The notes below the pieces were generated by a model. It made no database searches. It saw nothing but the letters and a program-made list of their open reading frames with translations, and was not told the origin of the DNA. From Weissella viridescens (lineage in GTDB: Bacteria > Bacillota > Bacilli > Lactobacillales > Lactobacillaceae), in contig NZ_RHGY01000001.1 of assembly GCF_003862435.1 (NCBI RefSeq), positions 326,757-390,756 on the forward strand: DNA of 64,000 nt. The letters run 5' to 3'. Both the position numbers and the translations under genes were made by a program. This document shows, piece by piece, positions 42,065 to 51,614 of this stretch. Positions within the stretch are counted from its first letter, which is position 1; every line of letters begins with the position of its first letter.

Positions 42065-44425
42065 ATGAATCACGCGAATTGGGAATTAGCCTATCATGAT
42101 ATTTCAAAAGCAGCTAAATCATATGGTGAAGAAGCTTTATTGGCTTTAGGCAATGGTTATCTTGGATGGCGCGGTGCGCCGGTATGGTCAACTTTTAGTG
42201 ATAATCATTATCCAGCACTCTATGTAGCAGGGGTATTCAATCAAACCCAGACACCGGTGGCTGACCGAATGGTTGTTAATGAAGATTTAGTCAATTTGCC
42301 AAATCCACAGCTTACGCAGATTTGGATCAATGGACAATTGCTATCTGAAAATAACTTGGAAACACGAGCGAGTCATCTCCGTTTTGATAGAGGTGAGTTG
42401 ACTGAAACCTTTACATTTGGATTGGCCGAAGGTACGGTCACACTCACGACGACCAAAATGGTTGATCCAATTGCGTGGCATCACATGGGGATGCAGCTTG
42501 AGTTAAGCACAGACTTTGAAGCGCAATTAAAACTAGCTAGTATTATTGACGCGAGTGTCACAAACCAAAATGTGGTCCGTTATCGGGATTTTGATGCAAC
42601 AGAATTTAACGTCAAAAAGATTGATTCAGCTAAACATCAAGTCTATGTGCAAACAAGGCAATCAGGAATTGATATTGCAATTGGGGCAACGACCAAGGTA
42701 TGGCAACAGGATCAAGTTGTTATAGGAACAACAAAAGCAACCGCTGATCAACTTATTGAGAGTTACACAACAACCCTTTTACCGAATGTGCCAGTTATCT
42801 TGAATAAGACAATTTCAGTGGCGACGTCGCAAGAAACGTCTACACCATTGGATGAGGCGTTGGCAGCGTTGATGACTGAAGTTAATTTAAATTTTGTTCG
42901 AAATCATAGTTTAGAATATTGGCGTGATGTATGGCATGATGCAGATATTGAAGTCGAGTCAGATGACAAACGTCTACAACAATTAATCCGGTTGAACATC
43001 TTTCATTTACATCAAGCAGCACAAAGTAATGCCAATCCACATTTAGATGCTTCGGTTGGTTCGCGTGGTTTGACGGGTGAAGGATACCGAGGCCATATTT
43101 TCTGGGACGAACTTTTCTTGGTACCTTACTATGCGGCTAATGATCCAAAAGCAGCGCGAGCATTAATTCAATATCGTATCCAACGATTAGCAGGGGCGCA
43201 AGCAAATGCCCAAAGAGAATCAGAAGCTGGTGCTATGTACCCATGGCAATCAGGATTATACGGTGACGAGCAGGCACAGGTCATTCACTTGAACACCGTT
43301 GACCAATCATGGATTCCAGATAATTCGAGATTACAACGGCACGTGAGTTTGGCGATTGCTTATGACTTATGGGTCTACACCCGAATAACCAAGGATGTCA
43401 GTTTATTACAAAATGGCGGATTAACAATGTTACTTGAAATTGCCAAATTTTGGTTGCATAAAGTGCAGTTAGCTGATGATGGTCGATTTGATCTAGCAGA
43501 TGTGATGGGACCGGATGAATTCCATGAGGCCTATCCTGACGCCAAAACGGCAGGTATTAAAAATAATGCTTATACCAATGTTATGTTGACGTGGTTGCTG
43601 AATTGGATTTTGGAACTTCAAACAGACTTCAGTGCATTCGATGCCATTGCGGCTAGTGATAATTTTGATGCAACATTGCTGGAACGTGCAAAAGCAGTTG
43701 CGCATGGTTTGAGACTAGAACGAAATGAAGCTGGTGTCTTCGCACAGTATGAAGGTTATTTTGCATTAAAAGAACTAGATTTTGCTGCCTATGCTGAAAA
43801 ATATGGAGATATTCATCGGATTGATCGCTTATTGAAAGCAGAAGGGAAGTCACCTGATGATTATCAAGTTGCTAAGCAAGCTGATTTACTCATGCTCTTA
43901 TATAATTTTGATGATGGTTTAGTTGCCAAATTACTTGAGCAACTCGGGTACCCACTAAAATCCGATTGGTTGGCGGTTAATAAGAATTACTACTTAGAGC
44001 GAACTGTTCATGGATCAACCACCTCTCGACCAGTATTTGCGGGAATTGATGTGACGTTAGGTCAACTTGACGAGGCGGAGCAATTACTAGCACATGCCAT
44101 TCGTTCTGACGTTGATGATATTCAAGGCGGGACCACGGCCGAAGGTATCCACACTGGTGTGATGGGGGAAACATTAGCAGTCGTTCAAAATAAATTTGCG
44201 GGAGTCCATTTGCTTGCAGGTATGCCTGAAATTAAGCCAAACTTACCAGAGACATGGGCGTCAATTCACTTTAAGCAACAGTATCAAGGGATATGGCTAG
44301 ATATTGTGGAAACCCACACATATATTTCTTTGACAGCTGATGCAACCATTCAAGTGAAAATCAATGATGAAGAGTATTTGGTAACTAATGGGGAGCCATT
44401 GGTCGTGACTTTGGGGGTTGAATAA
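42065..44425 (+). CDS. trePP: Trehalose-6-phosphate phosphorylase (GH65)
   Basis: 786 residues, the GH65 three-domain layout. N-terminal beta-sandwich NGYLGWRGAP, (alpha/alpha)6 barrel with GYRGHIFWDELF, and the catalytic Glu in VMGPDEFHEAY (about residue 485), followed by NNAYTNVM and the phosphate loop near VHGSTTSRP. GH65 also includes maltose and kojibiose phosphorylases; the PTS genes upstream and beta-phosphoglucomutase downstream favour the lactococcal TrePP role: trehalose-6-P + Pi gives glucose-6-P and beta-glucose-1-P. AAGGGGAAA precedes the ATG. Confidence 0.85.
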   Translation: MNHANWELAYHDISKAAKSYGEEALLALGNGYLGWRGAPVWSTFSDNHYPALYVAGVFNQTQTPVADRMVVNEDLVNLPNPQLTQIWINGQLLSENNLETRASHLRFDRGELTETFTFGLAEGTVTLTTTKMVDPIAWHHMGMQLELSTDFEAQLKLASIIDASVTNQNVVRYRDFDATEFNVKKIDSAKHQVYVQTRQSGIDIAIGATTKVWQQDQVVIGTTKATADQLIESYTTTLLPNVPVILNKTISVATSQETSTPLDEALAALMTEVNLNFVRNHSLEYWRDVWHDADIEVESDDKRLQQLIRLNIFHLHQAAQSNANPHLDASVGSRGLTGEGYRGHIFWDELFLVPYYAANDPKAARALIQYRIQRLAGAQANAQRESEAGAMYPWQSGLYGDEQAQVIHLNTVDQSWIPDNSRLQRHVSLAIAYDLWVYTRITKDVSLLQNGGLTMLLEIAKFWLHKVQLADDGRFDLADVMGPDEFHEAYPDAKTAGIKNNAYTNVMLTWLLNWILELQTDFSAFDAIAASDNFDATLLERAKAVAHGLRLERNEAGVFAQYEGYFALKELDFAAYAEKYGDIHRIDRLLKAEGKSPDDYQVAKQADLLMLLYNFDDGLVAKLLEQLGYPLKSDWLAVNKNYYLERTVHGSTTSRPVFAGIDVTLGQLDEAEQLLAHAIRSDVDDIQGGTTAEGIHTGVMGETLAVVQNKFAGVHLLAGMPEIKPNLPETWASIHFKQQYQGIWLDIVETHTYISLTADATIQVKINDEEYLVTNGEPLVVTLGVE

Positions 44426-44426
44426 T

Positions 44427-45092
44427 ATGACATTTACGCAGATTAAGGGCGTGGCGTTCGATTTAGATGGTGTTTTAGCAGATACAGCAAAATTCCACAC
44501 CATAGCATGGCGACAATTAGCTGAAAGTTTGGGGGTAACGTGGACACCAGAATTACAAGAAGCCTTAAAAGGCATTGACCGAATGGGGTCACTTGATTTG
44601 ATTTTACAGGCAGGAAACCTGGCGCACCAATATTCGCAGCAAGAATTGCAAAAGTTGGCGAATCAAAAGAATGAAGCGTATAAAAAGTTGATTGCAACTT
44701 TAACGCCGAATGATATTTTGCCGGGTATGCAAAGCTTTTTGGAGGAATTGAGGGCGCAGGGTTATAAATTAAGTGTCGCTTCAGCCTCAAAAAATGCACC
44801 AGCTATTTTGGGACGTTTAGAGATTGCACACTATTTTGATGGTGTAGTAGATCCTGCAACGTTACACGCAGGTAAACCTGATCCAGAAATTTTTAGACGT
44901 GCAGCAGAAATCCTGGATTTGAAACCAGATCAAGTGATGGGTTTGGAAGATGCCGAAGCGGGGATTCAATCCATTCGCGGTGCTCATGAAGTCGCCATTG
45001 GAATTGGTGTGCCAGGGGATGTGACATTTACGAATACGAACGAGGTTTCTTTACAGAATATACGGGAACAGTTTGAAAAGAAGTTCAATTAA
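44427..45092 (+). CDS. pgmB: Beta-phosphoglucomutase
   Basis: 221 residues of the HAD fold: nucleophile Asp in GVAFDLDGVLADTA, motif II SVASASKNA, Lys in LHAGKPDPEIF and the acidic GLEDAEAGIQ. The cap domain has the LKGIDRMGSLDLIL signature of beta-PGM. It converts the beta-glucose-1-P released by the phosphorylase into glucose-6-P. The ATG lies one base after the phosphorylase stop, with GGGGG upstream, so translation is coupled. Confidence 0.9.
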   Translation: MTFTQIKGVAFDLDGVLADTAKFHTIAWRQLAESLGVTWTPELQEALKGIDRMGSLDLILQAGNLAHQYSQQELQKLANQKNEAYKKLIATLTPNDILPGMQSFLEELRAQGYKLSVASASKNAPAILGRLEIAHYFDGVVDPATLHAGKPDPEIFRRAAEILDLKPDQVMGLEDAEAGIQSIRGAHEVAIGIGVPGDVTFTNTNEVSLQNIREQFEKKFN

Positions 45093-45122
45093 ATAGACAC
45101 GAATCGCACAATAATTTTCACA

Positions 45123-45166
45123 AAAAAAGCACTTTCAGTTTTGAAGTTAACTGAAGGTGCTTTTTT
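45123..45166. terminator. Bidirectional terminator ending the trehalose operon
   Basis: AGCACTTTCAGTT pairs with AACTGAAGGTGCT; A7 before and T6 after. It serves both the trehalose operon and the convergent GGDEF gene. Confidence 0.9.
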
Positions 45167-46274
45167 AGGATTGTGGCTCATCAAATGAAAATAGATTACG
45201 TCCATTAAATTTAGATTGGTAGAGAAACAAATCTGCTTTTTCAAATGCGCGTAAAGTATGATAATTGTGAAAAACTGTATGGCTAACGCCAGCTGAGTAA
45301 GTAATTGGTGTTGGTAAAGAAATGCTACTTTGTTCATACAAGTTTTTTTGGAAATGTTTTAAGACAGAAGCAATCACGTCTTGGTCAGCAGATAAATCAT
45401 CCGTTTCAGAAGAAATTAAAAGGACAAATTCTTCACCTCCGTAGCGATAAATGCGATAAGACCGATTTGGGATATCCTTTGCGATGGTTGTCTTTAACAC
45501 ATTGGCAAATAATTTTAATGCTAGATTGCCATGTTGGTGACCGTAGGTATCATTGATACTTTTAAATTTATCGATATCCATAATGATAATCCATGCATCA
45601 CGGTTTGCGATGGGTGCTTTCTGAAATAAATCGGTCGTCAGCTGATGATAATTATAAACATGCGTTAGGGCATCATGAGATTTATCGTAGAACAATTCAT
45701 TTCTGAGACGTTCACAAACTTTATTGATGTAAGTGATTAACCAAGCGAAAAAGAGGTAGGCTAACAAGATACAAACAAATGCAATCAGTGATTTTGGCGT
45801 GAGAATATCTTTAAATTGATAGCTTTGCCAATACTCTAAACAGGCGAAGAAAACGGCCAGAATAGGGGCTAATATTTTTTTGTTTTGAATTGTCATGGTC
45901 AAAGCGGCCAAGACGAGCATCAAAATAATCTCGCTAACAAATAAAATTTTGGCATCATGATGTGGAATAGAGATATAACGGCCGATGTAGAGCGCCATAA
46001 GCCAAGGATGAATTGAGGCGCAGAAGATAACCTTCCAAAGTGCTGTATCCAAGCTAATGAACAAAAGTGGTACGAAATATAAAATCAATCGGTTCACCAG
46101 ATTGGCATCCAAAATAAGGATGAGATAGGTAAAGACGATATATAAAATAATCGTAATGACTTTTGGGAATAGCTGATTGCTATAAATGAGCGTGTTTTGG
46201 TAAACATAAACTAAGGCGACTAAAATGCTTGTAATAAAGAACAAAACAATTAGAAAGCCCGCGAAAGTGTGCAT
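45165..46274 (-). CDS. Membrane GGDEF diguanylate cyclase
   Basis: 369 residues from the ATG at 46274, which follows GAGGAG. About six or seven membrane helices fill residues 1-190; a coiled linker leads to the GGDEF domain: DALTHVYNYHQL, IMDIDKFKSINDTYGH and YRYGGEEFVLL (active site GGEEF). It should make c-di-GMP from two GTP. The usual inhibitory RxxD five residues before GGEEF is absent, so product inhibition is probably weak. It is divergent from polysaccharide genes, one of which has a PilZ-like region. Confidence 0.85.
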   Translation of the reverse strand: MHTFAGFLIVLFFITSILVALVYVYQNTLIYSNQLFPKVITIILYIVFTYLILILDANLVNRLILYFVPLLFISLDTALWKVIFCASIHPWLMALYIGRYISIPHHDAKILFVSEIILMLVLAALTMTIQNKKILAPILAVFFACLEYWQSYQFKDILTPKSLIAFVCILLAYLFFAWLITYINKVCERLRNELFYDKSHDALTHVYNYHQLTTDLFQKAPIANRDAWIIIMDIDKFKSINDTYGHQHGNLALKLFANVLKTTIAKDIPNRSYRIYRYGGEEFVLLISSETDDLSADQDVIASVLKHFQKNLYEQSSISLPTPITYSAGVSHTVFHNYHTLRAFEKADLFLYQSKFNGRNLFSFDEPQS

Positions 46275-46556
46275 GTAAAAGTCTCCTCTTCGGATCAAAA
46301 CGGGCATACCACTGACTAAGCAAATAGTATGAACAACACAATGTCAACTAGTATATAGCTATTGCTGTGAGATTTCAATATACCTGTACCAATAGAATTG
46401 TAATCATATTGACTTTTTGCCCCTGTACATGTCCTAAAATGAGAGATTTAGTTTACCATAAAAATTTTATATGTTAATGTACATTCTTAGACGAAATTGT
46501 TTCTAAATCTTTTTTGGGGAATTGATTTAGAAAAACACATCAGGGGGAGTCATTTT

Positions 46557-47621
46557 ATGGGGGAATTTGGTGTGCTTATTCCAGCACTAAATCCAGACGA
46601 GAAGTTGGTACGGTTAGTCGATGAATTAATCATGGAGCCAATTTTAAAACACAATATCATTATCGTAGATGATGGATCTTTACCAGAATATCAACGATTT
46701 TTTAATGAGATTTTAGCGCAGTATCCAGATGAAGTTGTCGTGCTCCGACATGAATCTAATCAAGGTAAAGGTGCTGCGTTAAAACATGGTCTCAGTTACT
46801 TTAGTGAATGGTGCCCCAATATTGAAGGGGTTGTAACCATGGATGCTGATGGACAGCATGCGGTTACGGATGTACTAAAACTTACACGGGCATTTAATGG
46901 CAAAGATTTGGTCATTGGTAGTCGTCAATTTAGTCAGGATATTCCATTCCGAAGCCGATTTGGGAATGTGTTAACGAATAAACTCACGCATTTCTTTACC
47001 GGACTGGATATTTCAAATACACAAACTGGTTTAAGAATTGTACCAAGCATATATGTACCAATGCTACAAACCTTTCCAGAAAATCATTTTGAATTTGAAT
47101 TTAAGATGTTGCTAAATGCGAAAGCAAATGACATTCAGATTCGAGAAGTGCCCATCCAAACCATCTATATCGATGAAAATGCTTCATCGCATTTCCGTGT
47201 GGTTGCCGATTCGCTTTCTATCTATGCCCAATTCATGAAATTTATTTTTTCGGGGCTAGTTTCATTTTTACTCGACATTACATTATTCGCCGTTTTCTTG
47301 AAGTTAATGGGGACTGAAAATTTAAGCAGTGTCATGTGGGCTACGGTTGGGGCACGACTTATTTCAGGCGCTGTCAATTATGGATTAAATCGTCAAGTTG
47401 TTTTTGATAAGCAAGGTGACAAGACGCTCATAAAGTATTGTATTTTAATGGCAGTACAGATGCTGTGCTCTGGTGCTTTAACATATTTGATTGCACATAC
47501 AATTAGTCAATCAGGAAATGTGGGGCTCGCAACAGGCGCGAAGTTAATTGGGGATGGATTATTATGCTTGTTGAGCTTTCAAATCCAAAAGCACATTGTC
47601 TTTAAACGGAGGTCGGCATGA
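46557..47621 (+). CDS. GT2 glycosyltransferase fused to a GtrA-like membrane domain
   Basis: 354 residues. N-terminal GT2 (polyprenol-phosphate sugar synthase-like): VLIPALNPDEKLV, IIVDDGS, NQGKGAALKHGL, MDADGQH (DxD) and QTGLRIVP. Residues from about 220 form four membrane helices of the GtrA type (KFIFSGLVSFLLDITLFAV, YGLNRQVVF). Such fusions make a lipid-linked sugar and may flip it. GGGGGAG lies before the ATG. Its stop overlaps the start of the next gene by four bases. Confidence 0.8.
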   Translation: MGEFGVLIPALNPDEKLVRLVDELIMEPILKHNIIIVDDGSLPEYQRFFNEILAQYPDEVVVLRHESNQGKGAALKHGLSYFSEWCPNIEGVVTMDADGQHAVTDVLKLTRAFNGKDLVIGSRQFSQDIPFRSRFGNVLTNKLTHFFTGLDISNTQTGLRIVPSIYVPMLQTFPENHFEFEFKMLLNAKANDIQIREVPIQTIYIDENASSHFRVVADSLSIYAQFMKFIFSGLVSFLLDITLFAVFLKLMGTENLSSVMWATVGARLISGAVNYGLNRQVVFDKQGDKTLIKYCILMAVQMLCSGALTYLIAHTISQSGNVGLATGAKLIGDGLLCLLSFQIQKHIVFKRRSA

Positions 47622-49621
47622 TTTCTAAGAAAAAAAGAATGATGTATTTGTTCTCTTGTTTATTGACAGTCTTTTATTTGGTCTGGCGTGTTTTCTTCAC
47701 ACTGCCATGGCATGCTTCATACTGGCTCATCGCTTTTGCAATCATCTTAGTCGTGTGTGAGATTATGTCTAATTGCACAGCATATCTGACCATTTTCTTA
47801 CGTCTGAGAGTATCTAAACATGACCTAACGCAACATTTGGATGAACTGGATTATCCTGAGGGAGCAGACTTACCAAATGTTGATATTGTGATTGTGACAC
47901 ATGACGAATCAGTCGAATTATTGCGTAAAACGGTGAATGCTGCCGTTAAACAACAGTATGGCAATCAAGCGGGAATTACAGTTTGTATCGCTGATGATGG
48001 TAATCGTCCGGAAGTTGCTGAATTAGCTGCGAGCTATGGCGCAAAATATGTTGGTTTTGCAGAAAATACTGAAGCAAAATCTGGAAATATTAATCATGCC
48101 TTGGCGCAATTATCAGCACCATTAGTCGCTATTTTCGATGCAGATATGATTCCATATTCTACTTTCTTGAATGCCAGCGTGCCACCATTTTTGGAGAATT
48201 GGCATCAAAGAGAACTTGATCAAAACGAAAAGCCACTGGGTTTTCTACAAACACCCCAGAGCTTTTATAATGCAGATATTTTTCAATATAATTTATTCTC
48301 AGAAAACATTGTGCCAAATGAACAGGATTATTTTTCACGAGATATTAACGTCTTAAATAGTGCGAATGGTGCAGCTATTTTTACAGGATCGAACGCGTTA
48401 TTTTTGCGTGAAGCGATTGATGCAGCGGGTGGATTTCCAACTGATACATTGACAGAAGATTTTGAATTAGGTGCACGTATTAATTTAGAAGGGTATATGA
48501 GTTACTCTACGCAAGAGCCACAAGCGAGTGGGCTCTCACCCAGTGATTTAAAAGGTGTTATTACACAGCGGAAGCGTTGGGCGCGTGGTGTTATCCAATC
48601 ATGTCGTAATCTGCATATCTTTACGAATCGACATTTTTCAATCGTGAATCGATTGATTTTGATTAACAGTTACTTGTATTGGTGGTCTTTTTTTAGAAGA
48701 CTGATTTTTATCATGGCACCCATTCTATTTGCCTTATTTAATCAGCCGGTCGTGATGGCTAATTTCTGGTTATTGATGTGTTTTTGGGCGCCTGGGCATT
48801 TCTTACAACATTGGGTCTTGGGTGATACCTCTGGTCCAATTCGAAATGAACGATGGGGTGAGGTACAAGAAACCTTTTTTGCGCCCTTCCTTGTTTTACC
48901 CGTACTCTTTGAGAGCTTAGGTTTGAAAGAAAAAAAGTTTATTGTGACCGATAAGTCCTCTAAAACAACTTGGCAAGACCGTTTATATATTTTGCCGTAC
49001 TTGATTTTATGGGTATTGATTCTTATGTCGTTGATTCAGTTTAATTACGGAAAATTTGGTTCTGAAATTTTGTATGGTAGTGTCATTACTTTTTGGCTTT
49101 TGACGCATTTTATCAATCTAACGTTTTGTTTGTTTATTGCGAGTGGCCGGCCACTTTTTAGATCAAATGAACGCTTTTCAAGAAGCTTTGATGGTACCAT
49201 GCAACTTGGCCGATTAACGATTGATCTACAAACTGTGGATCTTTCTGATACGGCAATCAAATTTAAATTACGACACGTGCAAACGTCGCTAATTAAGCCA
49301 GGCGAAATGCATACAATTACGCTTTATGATAATGATGACGAAGCATTGCCTCTACAGGGGCGTATCTTACGTGTGTTTGACCTGGATGGTGTACAACATG
49401 GGGTTATTCAAATTCTTGAAGCAGATCAATTACCAGAGCATTTAAATGCCTATTTACGAATTGTATATGATGGATCAAATGCTAATTTAACGGACGAACA
49501 AGATAAATGGATTACACCGCTTGATGAACTTTGGTTAAATTTGATGAATCGATTTGAAAACTGGCGTAAACGTATGAATCGTCACCTAACAGGTAAGACA
49601 AAGCGAGGTAAGCAAATATGA
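47618..49621 (+). CDS. BcsA-like processive GT2 with C-terminal PilZ-like region
   Basis: 667 residues. Two N-terminal helices, a GT2 core with VDIVIVTHDE, ADDGNRPEV, IFDADM, LTEDFELG and QRKRWARG (the Q-x-x-RW motif of processive synthases), then several helices, then a soluble end from about residue 515. That end begins RSNERFSR, giving an RxxxR element, followed by VDLSDTAI at the place of the D/N-x-S-x-x-G motif, with Ala instead of Gly. The layout equals cellulose-synthase-like enzymes activated by c-di-GMP. The substituted Gly makes ligand binding less certain. Four-base overlaps on both sides mark an operon. Confidence 0.82.
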   Translation: MISKKKRMMYLFSCLLTVFYLVWRVFFTLPWHASYWLIAFAIILVVCEIMSNCTAYLTIFLRLRVSKHDLTQHLDELDYPEGADLPNVDIVIVTHDESVELLRKTVNAAVKQQYGNQAGITVCIADDGNRPEVAELAASYGAKYVGFAENTEAKSGNINHALAQLSAPLVAIFDADMIPYSTFLNASVPPFLENWHQRELDQNEKPLGFLQTPQSFYNADIFQYNLFSENIVPNEQDYFSRDINVLNSANGAAIFTGSNALFLREAIDAAGGFPTDTLTEDFELGARINLEGYMSYSTQEPQASGLSPSDLKGVITQRKRWARGVIQSCRNLHIFTNRHFSIVNRLILINSYLYWWSFFRRLIFIMAPILFALFNQPVVMANFWLLMCFWAPGHFLQHWVLGDTSGPIRNERWGEVQETFFAPFLVLPVLFESLGLKEKKFIVTDKSSKTTWQDRLYILPYLILWVLILMSLIQFNYGKFGSEILYGSVITFWLLTHFINLTFCLFIASGRPLFRSNERFSRSFDGTMQLGRLTIDLQTVDLSDTAIKFKLRHVQTSLIKPGEMHTITLYDNDDEALPLQGRILRVFDLDGVQHGVIQILEADQLPEHLNAYLRIVYDGSNANLTDEQDKWITPLDELWLNLMNRFENWRKRMNRHLTGKTKRGKQI

Positions 49622-51492
49622 ATCTATTTGGAATCCTGCTCTTAGTTGGTTCCTTATTAGGATACGAACGATTTTTACGGGTTAATGGCATTTCACCTTA
49701 TTTGGCTTGGATCACGGCATTTTGGATGCAAACGTTGATGCTATATGTCTTTGCGATGCTTGATTATTTGAATCCGGGTATCTATGTCGTGAATGGCTTA
49801 GGTTGGATATTATTGTTGTACTATGTCTTCCGAATATTTTGGCAAAAGCAGGCGGCATTGCCGATTGATATTCATGCCTTCGATATTTGGATGGTGGTCA
49901 TGGGTGGCTTACTTGCTCTGGGCATTTACCATAGCATTATGATTCACTATGATAATTTCTCACATTGGGCGACAATTGTTAAGTTCATGCATTTTACCGG
50001 GCATCTCCCAACAAATGCTAGCATGGATGGGATCATTTCGTTTACATCATATCCACCAGCAATGGGTCTAGCCATTACGTATGTCGTCCATTTTCTTGGT
50101 TTTAGTGAATCCAATATGTTACTCGCACAATTTGGTTATATCTGGGCTGCTGTCTATAGTGTCTTCGGTTTTATGCGTGATAAGACGCGTATGATGCTAT
50201 CTGGACTACTAGTACTAGCAATTGCGGTTACCATGATTTTTAATGTTCAAATTCGATTTAATAATCTTTTGGTTGATTATGTCTTGGCTGCCGTAACGTT
50301 GGCTGGATTGGTGGGTGTTTATGTTTATCAAGAGCATCAAAAACGCCAGTTTGGGCATGTTGTCTTAGCAGTTGCCAATTTACTATTGATTAAAAATTCT
50401 GGCGCATTTTTTGCGGGTATTATTTTTATCTATTATGGCTATATGTTACTTCAAAATAATCCAATTTTGTTGAAACAATGCCAAACTAGGGTGATGGCCT
50501 ACAAGAATAGATTGATGAATTTAGGATTATGGATGTTGGCAATCGTCTTGAGTATTATGCCATTTTATTGGTGGCAGTATCATGTGAAACATCTTTTCCC
50601 AGAGTCAAAACATCAAATTGATACGGCCTCATATGGGGCGCAGTTATCAGGAGAGCATACGTCCTATTTAATTGAGATTGCTAAAAAAATGTTGCATGCA
50701 AATAGCGAGTTGAGCTCACTTTCTACGCAAGGATTAATTTTGATTAATGGCGTACTCCTGTTAACCTGGTTAGGCTTGAAACTATTGGGGCAACGGAATC
50801 GTTTGTTAAAGATGGCCATTTTATTTGATGTTATGTTTTTACTTTATTACATCAGTATTTATGGTATGTATATCGTTTCGATGCCAGAGGCTGAAGCAGT
50901 TGTACTAGCCGGATTTGAGCGATATTTATCAACGATGATTATTTTGCTGATTTTCTTGAGTGCTGCCACACTGGTGATTACATTGGATGAGCATTTTAAG
51001 GAACAAGATTTTAAATTGCGGAATTTAAGATCATTTAGTTCGTTAACAGCTAAGAAATGTTACCAATATGCGGGGATGATTTTTTTCACATTCTCAATTA
51101 TTGGCATCAATTCAGAAATCGGGGGTATGCATTTTACTGATCGATTGAATCGAAATGCTTTGCCAGAACTATTGAAACGAACAACACAAGAAACAAAACA
51201 ATTGAACGATCGCAGAATTCTATTAGTTGATGCCGATGCCGATGATGTTAATTCTTATTATGCTGATTTTGTAGCACGTTATTATTTCTTTACTGAGAAT
51301 GCTGATGCAAAGGAAGCCTTTGACGATACACCAGATCAATTTAAAGATTTTAATAGCCAATATGAGTATATGGTTTTGCCAAAGAAACATCAGACTTATC
51401 AAGCGTTAGCTAAAAATGTTTATCACGAAAAGATTGTTCCAGGAACATATCAAATTACAGATAATGGCTTAAAACCAAAGGCATTACCTTAA
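49618..51492 (+). CDS. Large polytopic membrane protein, GT-C-like
   Basis: 624 residues with at least eleven membrane helices and a C-terminal soluble domain of about 130 residues. The loop after the fourth helix carries HYDNFSHWATIVKFM, the acidic/histidine loop position expected for GT-C glycosyltransferases that use lipid-linked donors. It overlaps the BcsA-like gene by four bases. In the module it could attach the sugar made by the GT2-GtrA protein to the polymer or to teichoic acid. Family assignment is by architecture only. Confidence 0.55.
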   Translation: MNLFGILLLVGSLLGYERFLRVNGISPYLAWITAFWMQTLMLYVFAMLDYLNPGIYVVNGLGWILLLYYVFRIFWQKQAALPIDIHAFDIWMVVMGGLLALGIYHSIMIHYDNFSHWATIVKFMHFTGHLPTNASMDGIISFTSYPPAMGLAITYVVHFLGFSESNMLLAQFGYIWAAVYSVFGFMRDKTRMMLSGLLVLAIAVTMIFNVQIRFNNLLVDYVLAAVTLAGLVGVYVYQEHQKRQFGHVVLAVANLLLIKNSGAFFAGIIFIYYGYMLLQNNPILLKQCQTRVMAYKNRLMNLGLWMLAIVLSIMPFYWWQYHVKHLFPESKHQIDTASYGAQLSGEHTSYLIEIAKKMLHANSELSSLSTQGLILINGVLLLTWLGLKLLGQRNRLLKMAILFDVMFLLYYISIYGMYIVSMPEAEAVVLAGFERYLSTMIILLIFLSAATLVITLDEHFKEQDFKLRNLRSFSSLTAKKCYQYAGMIFFTFSIIGINSEIGGMHFTDRLNRNALPELLKRTTQETKQLNDRRILLVDADADDVNSYYADFVARYYFFTENADAKEAFDDTPDQFKDFNSQYEYMVLPKKHQTYQALAKNVYHEKIVPGTYQITDNGLKPKALP

Positions 51493-51493
51493 A

Positions 51494-51533
51494 TAAAAGA
51501 CGTTAAGTGGAATTGACTTAACGTCTTTTATTT
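51494..51533 (+). terminator. Terminator of the polysaccharide operon
   Basis: AAAAGACGTTAAGT pairs with ACTTAACGTCTTTT around 7 bases. Confidence 0.9.
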
Positions 51534-51614
51534 TGAACAGGTGACATTCATATCCTATTTGAAATGTTAGCGTTATAATGTCTGTAGTAGGAAAAATGAA
51601 AAGAGGTAGAAGTG

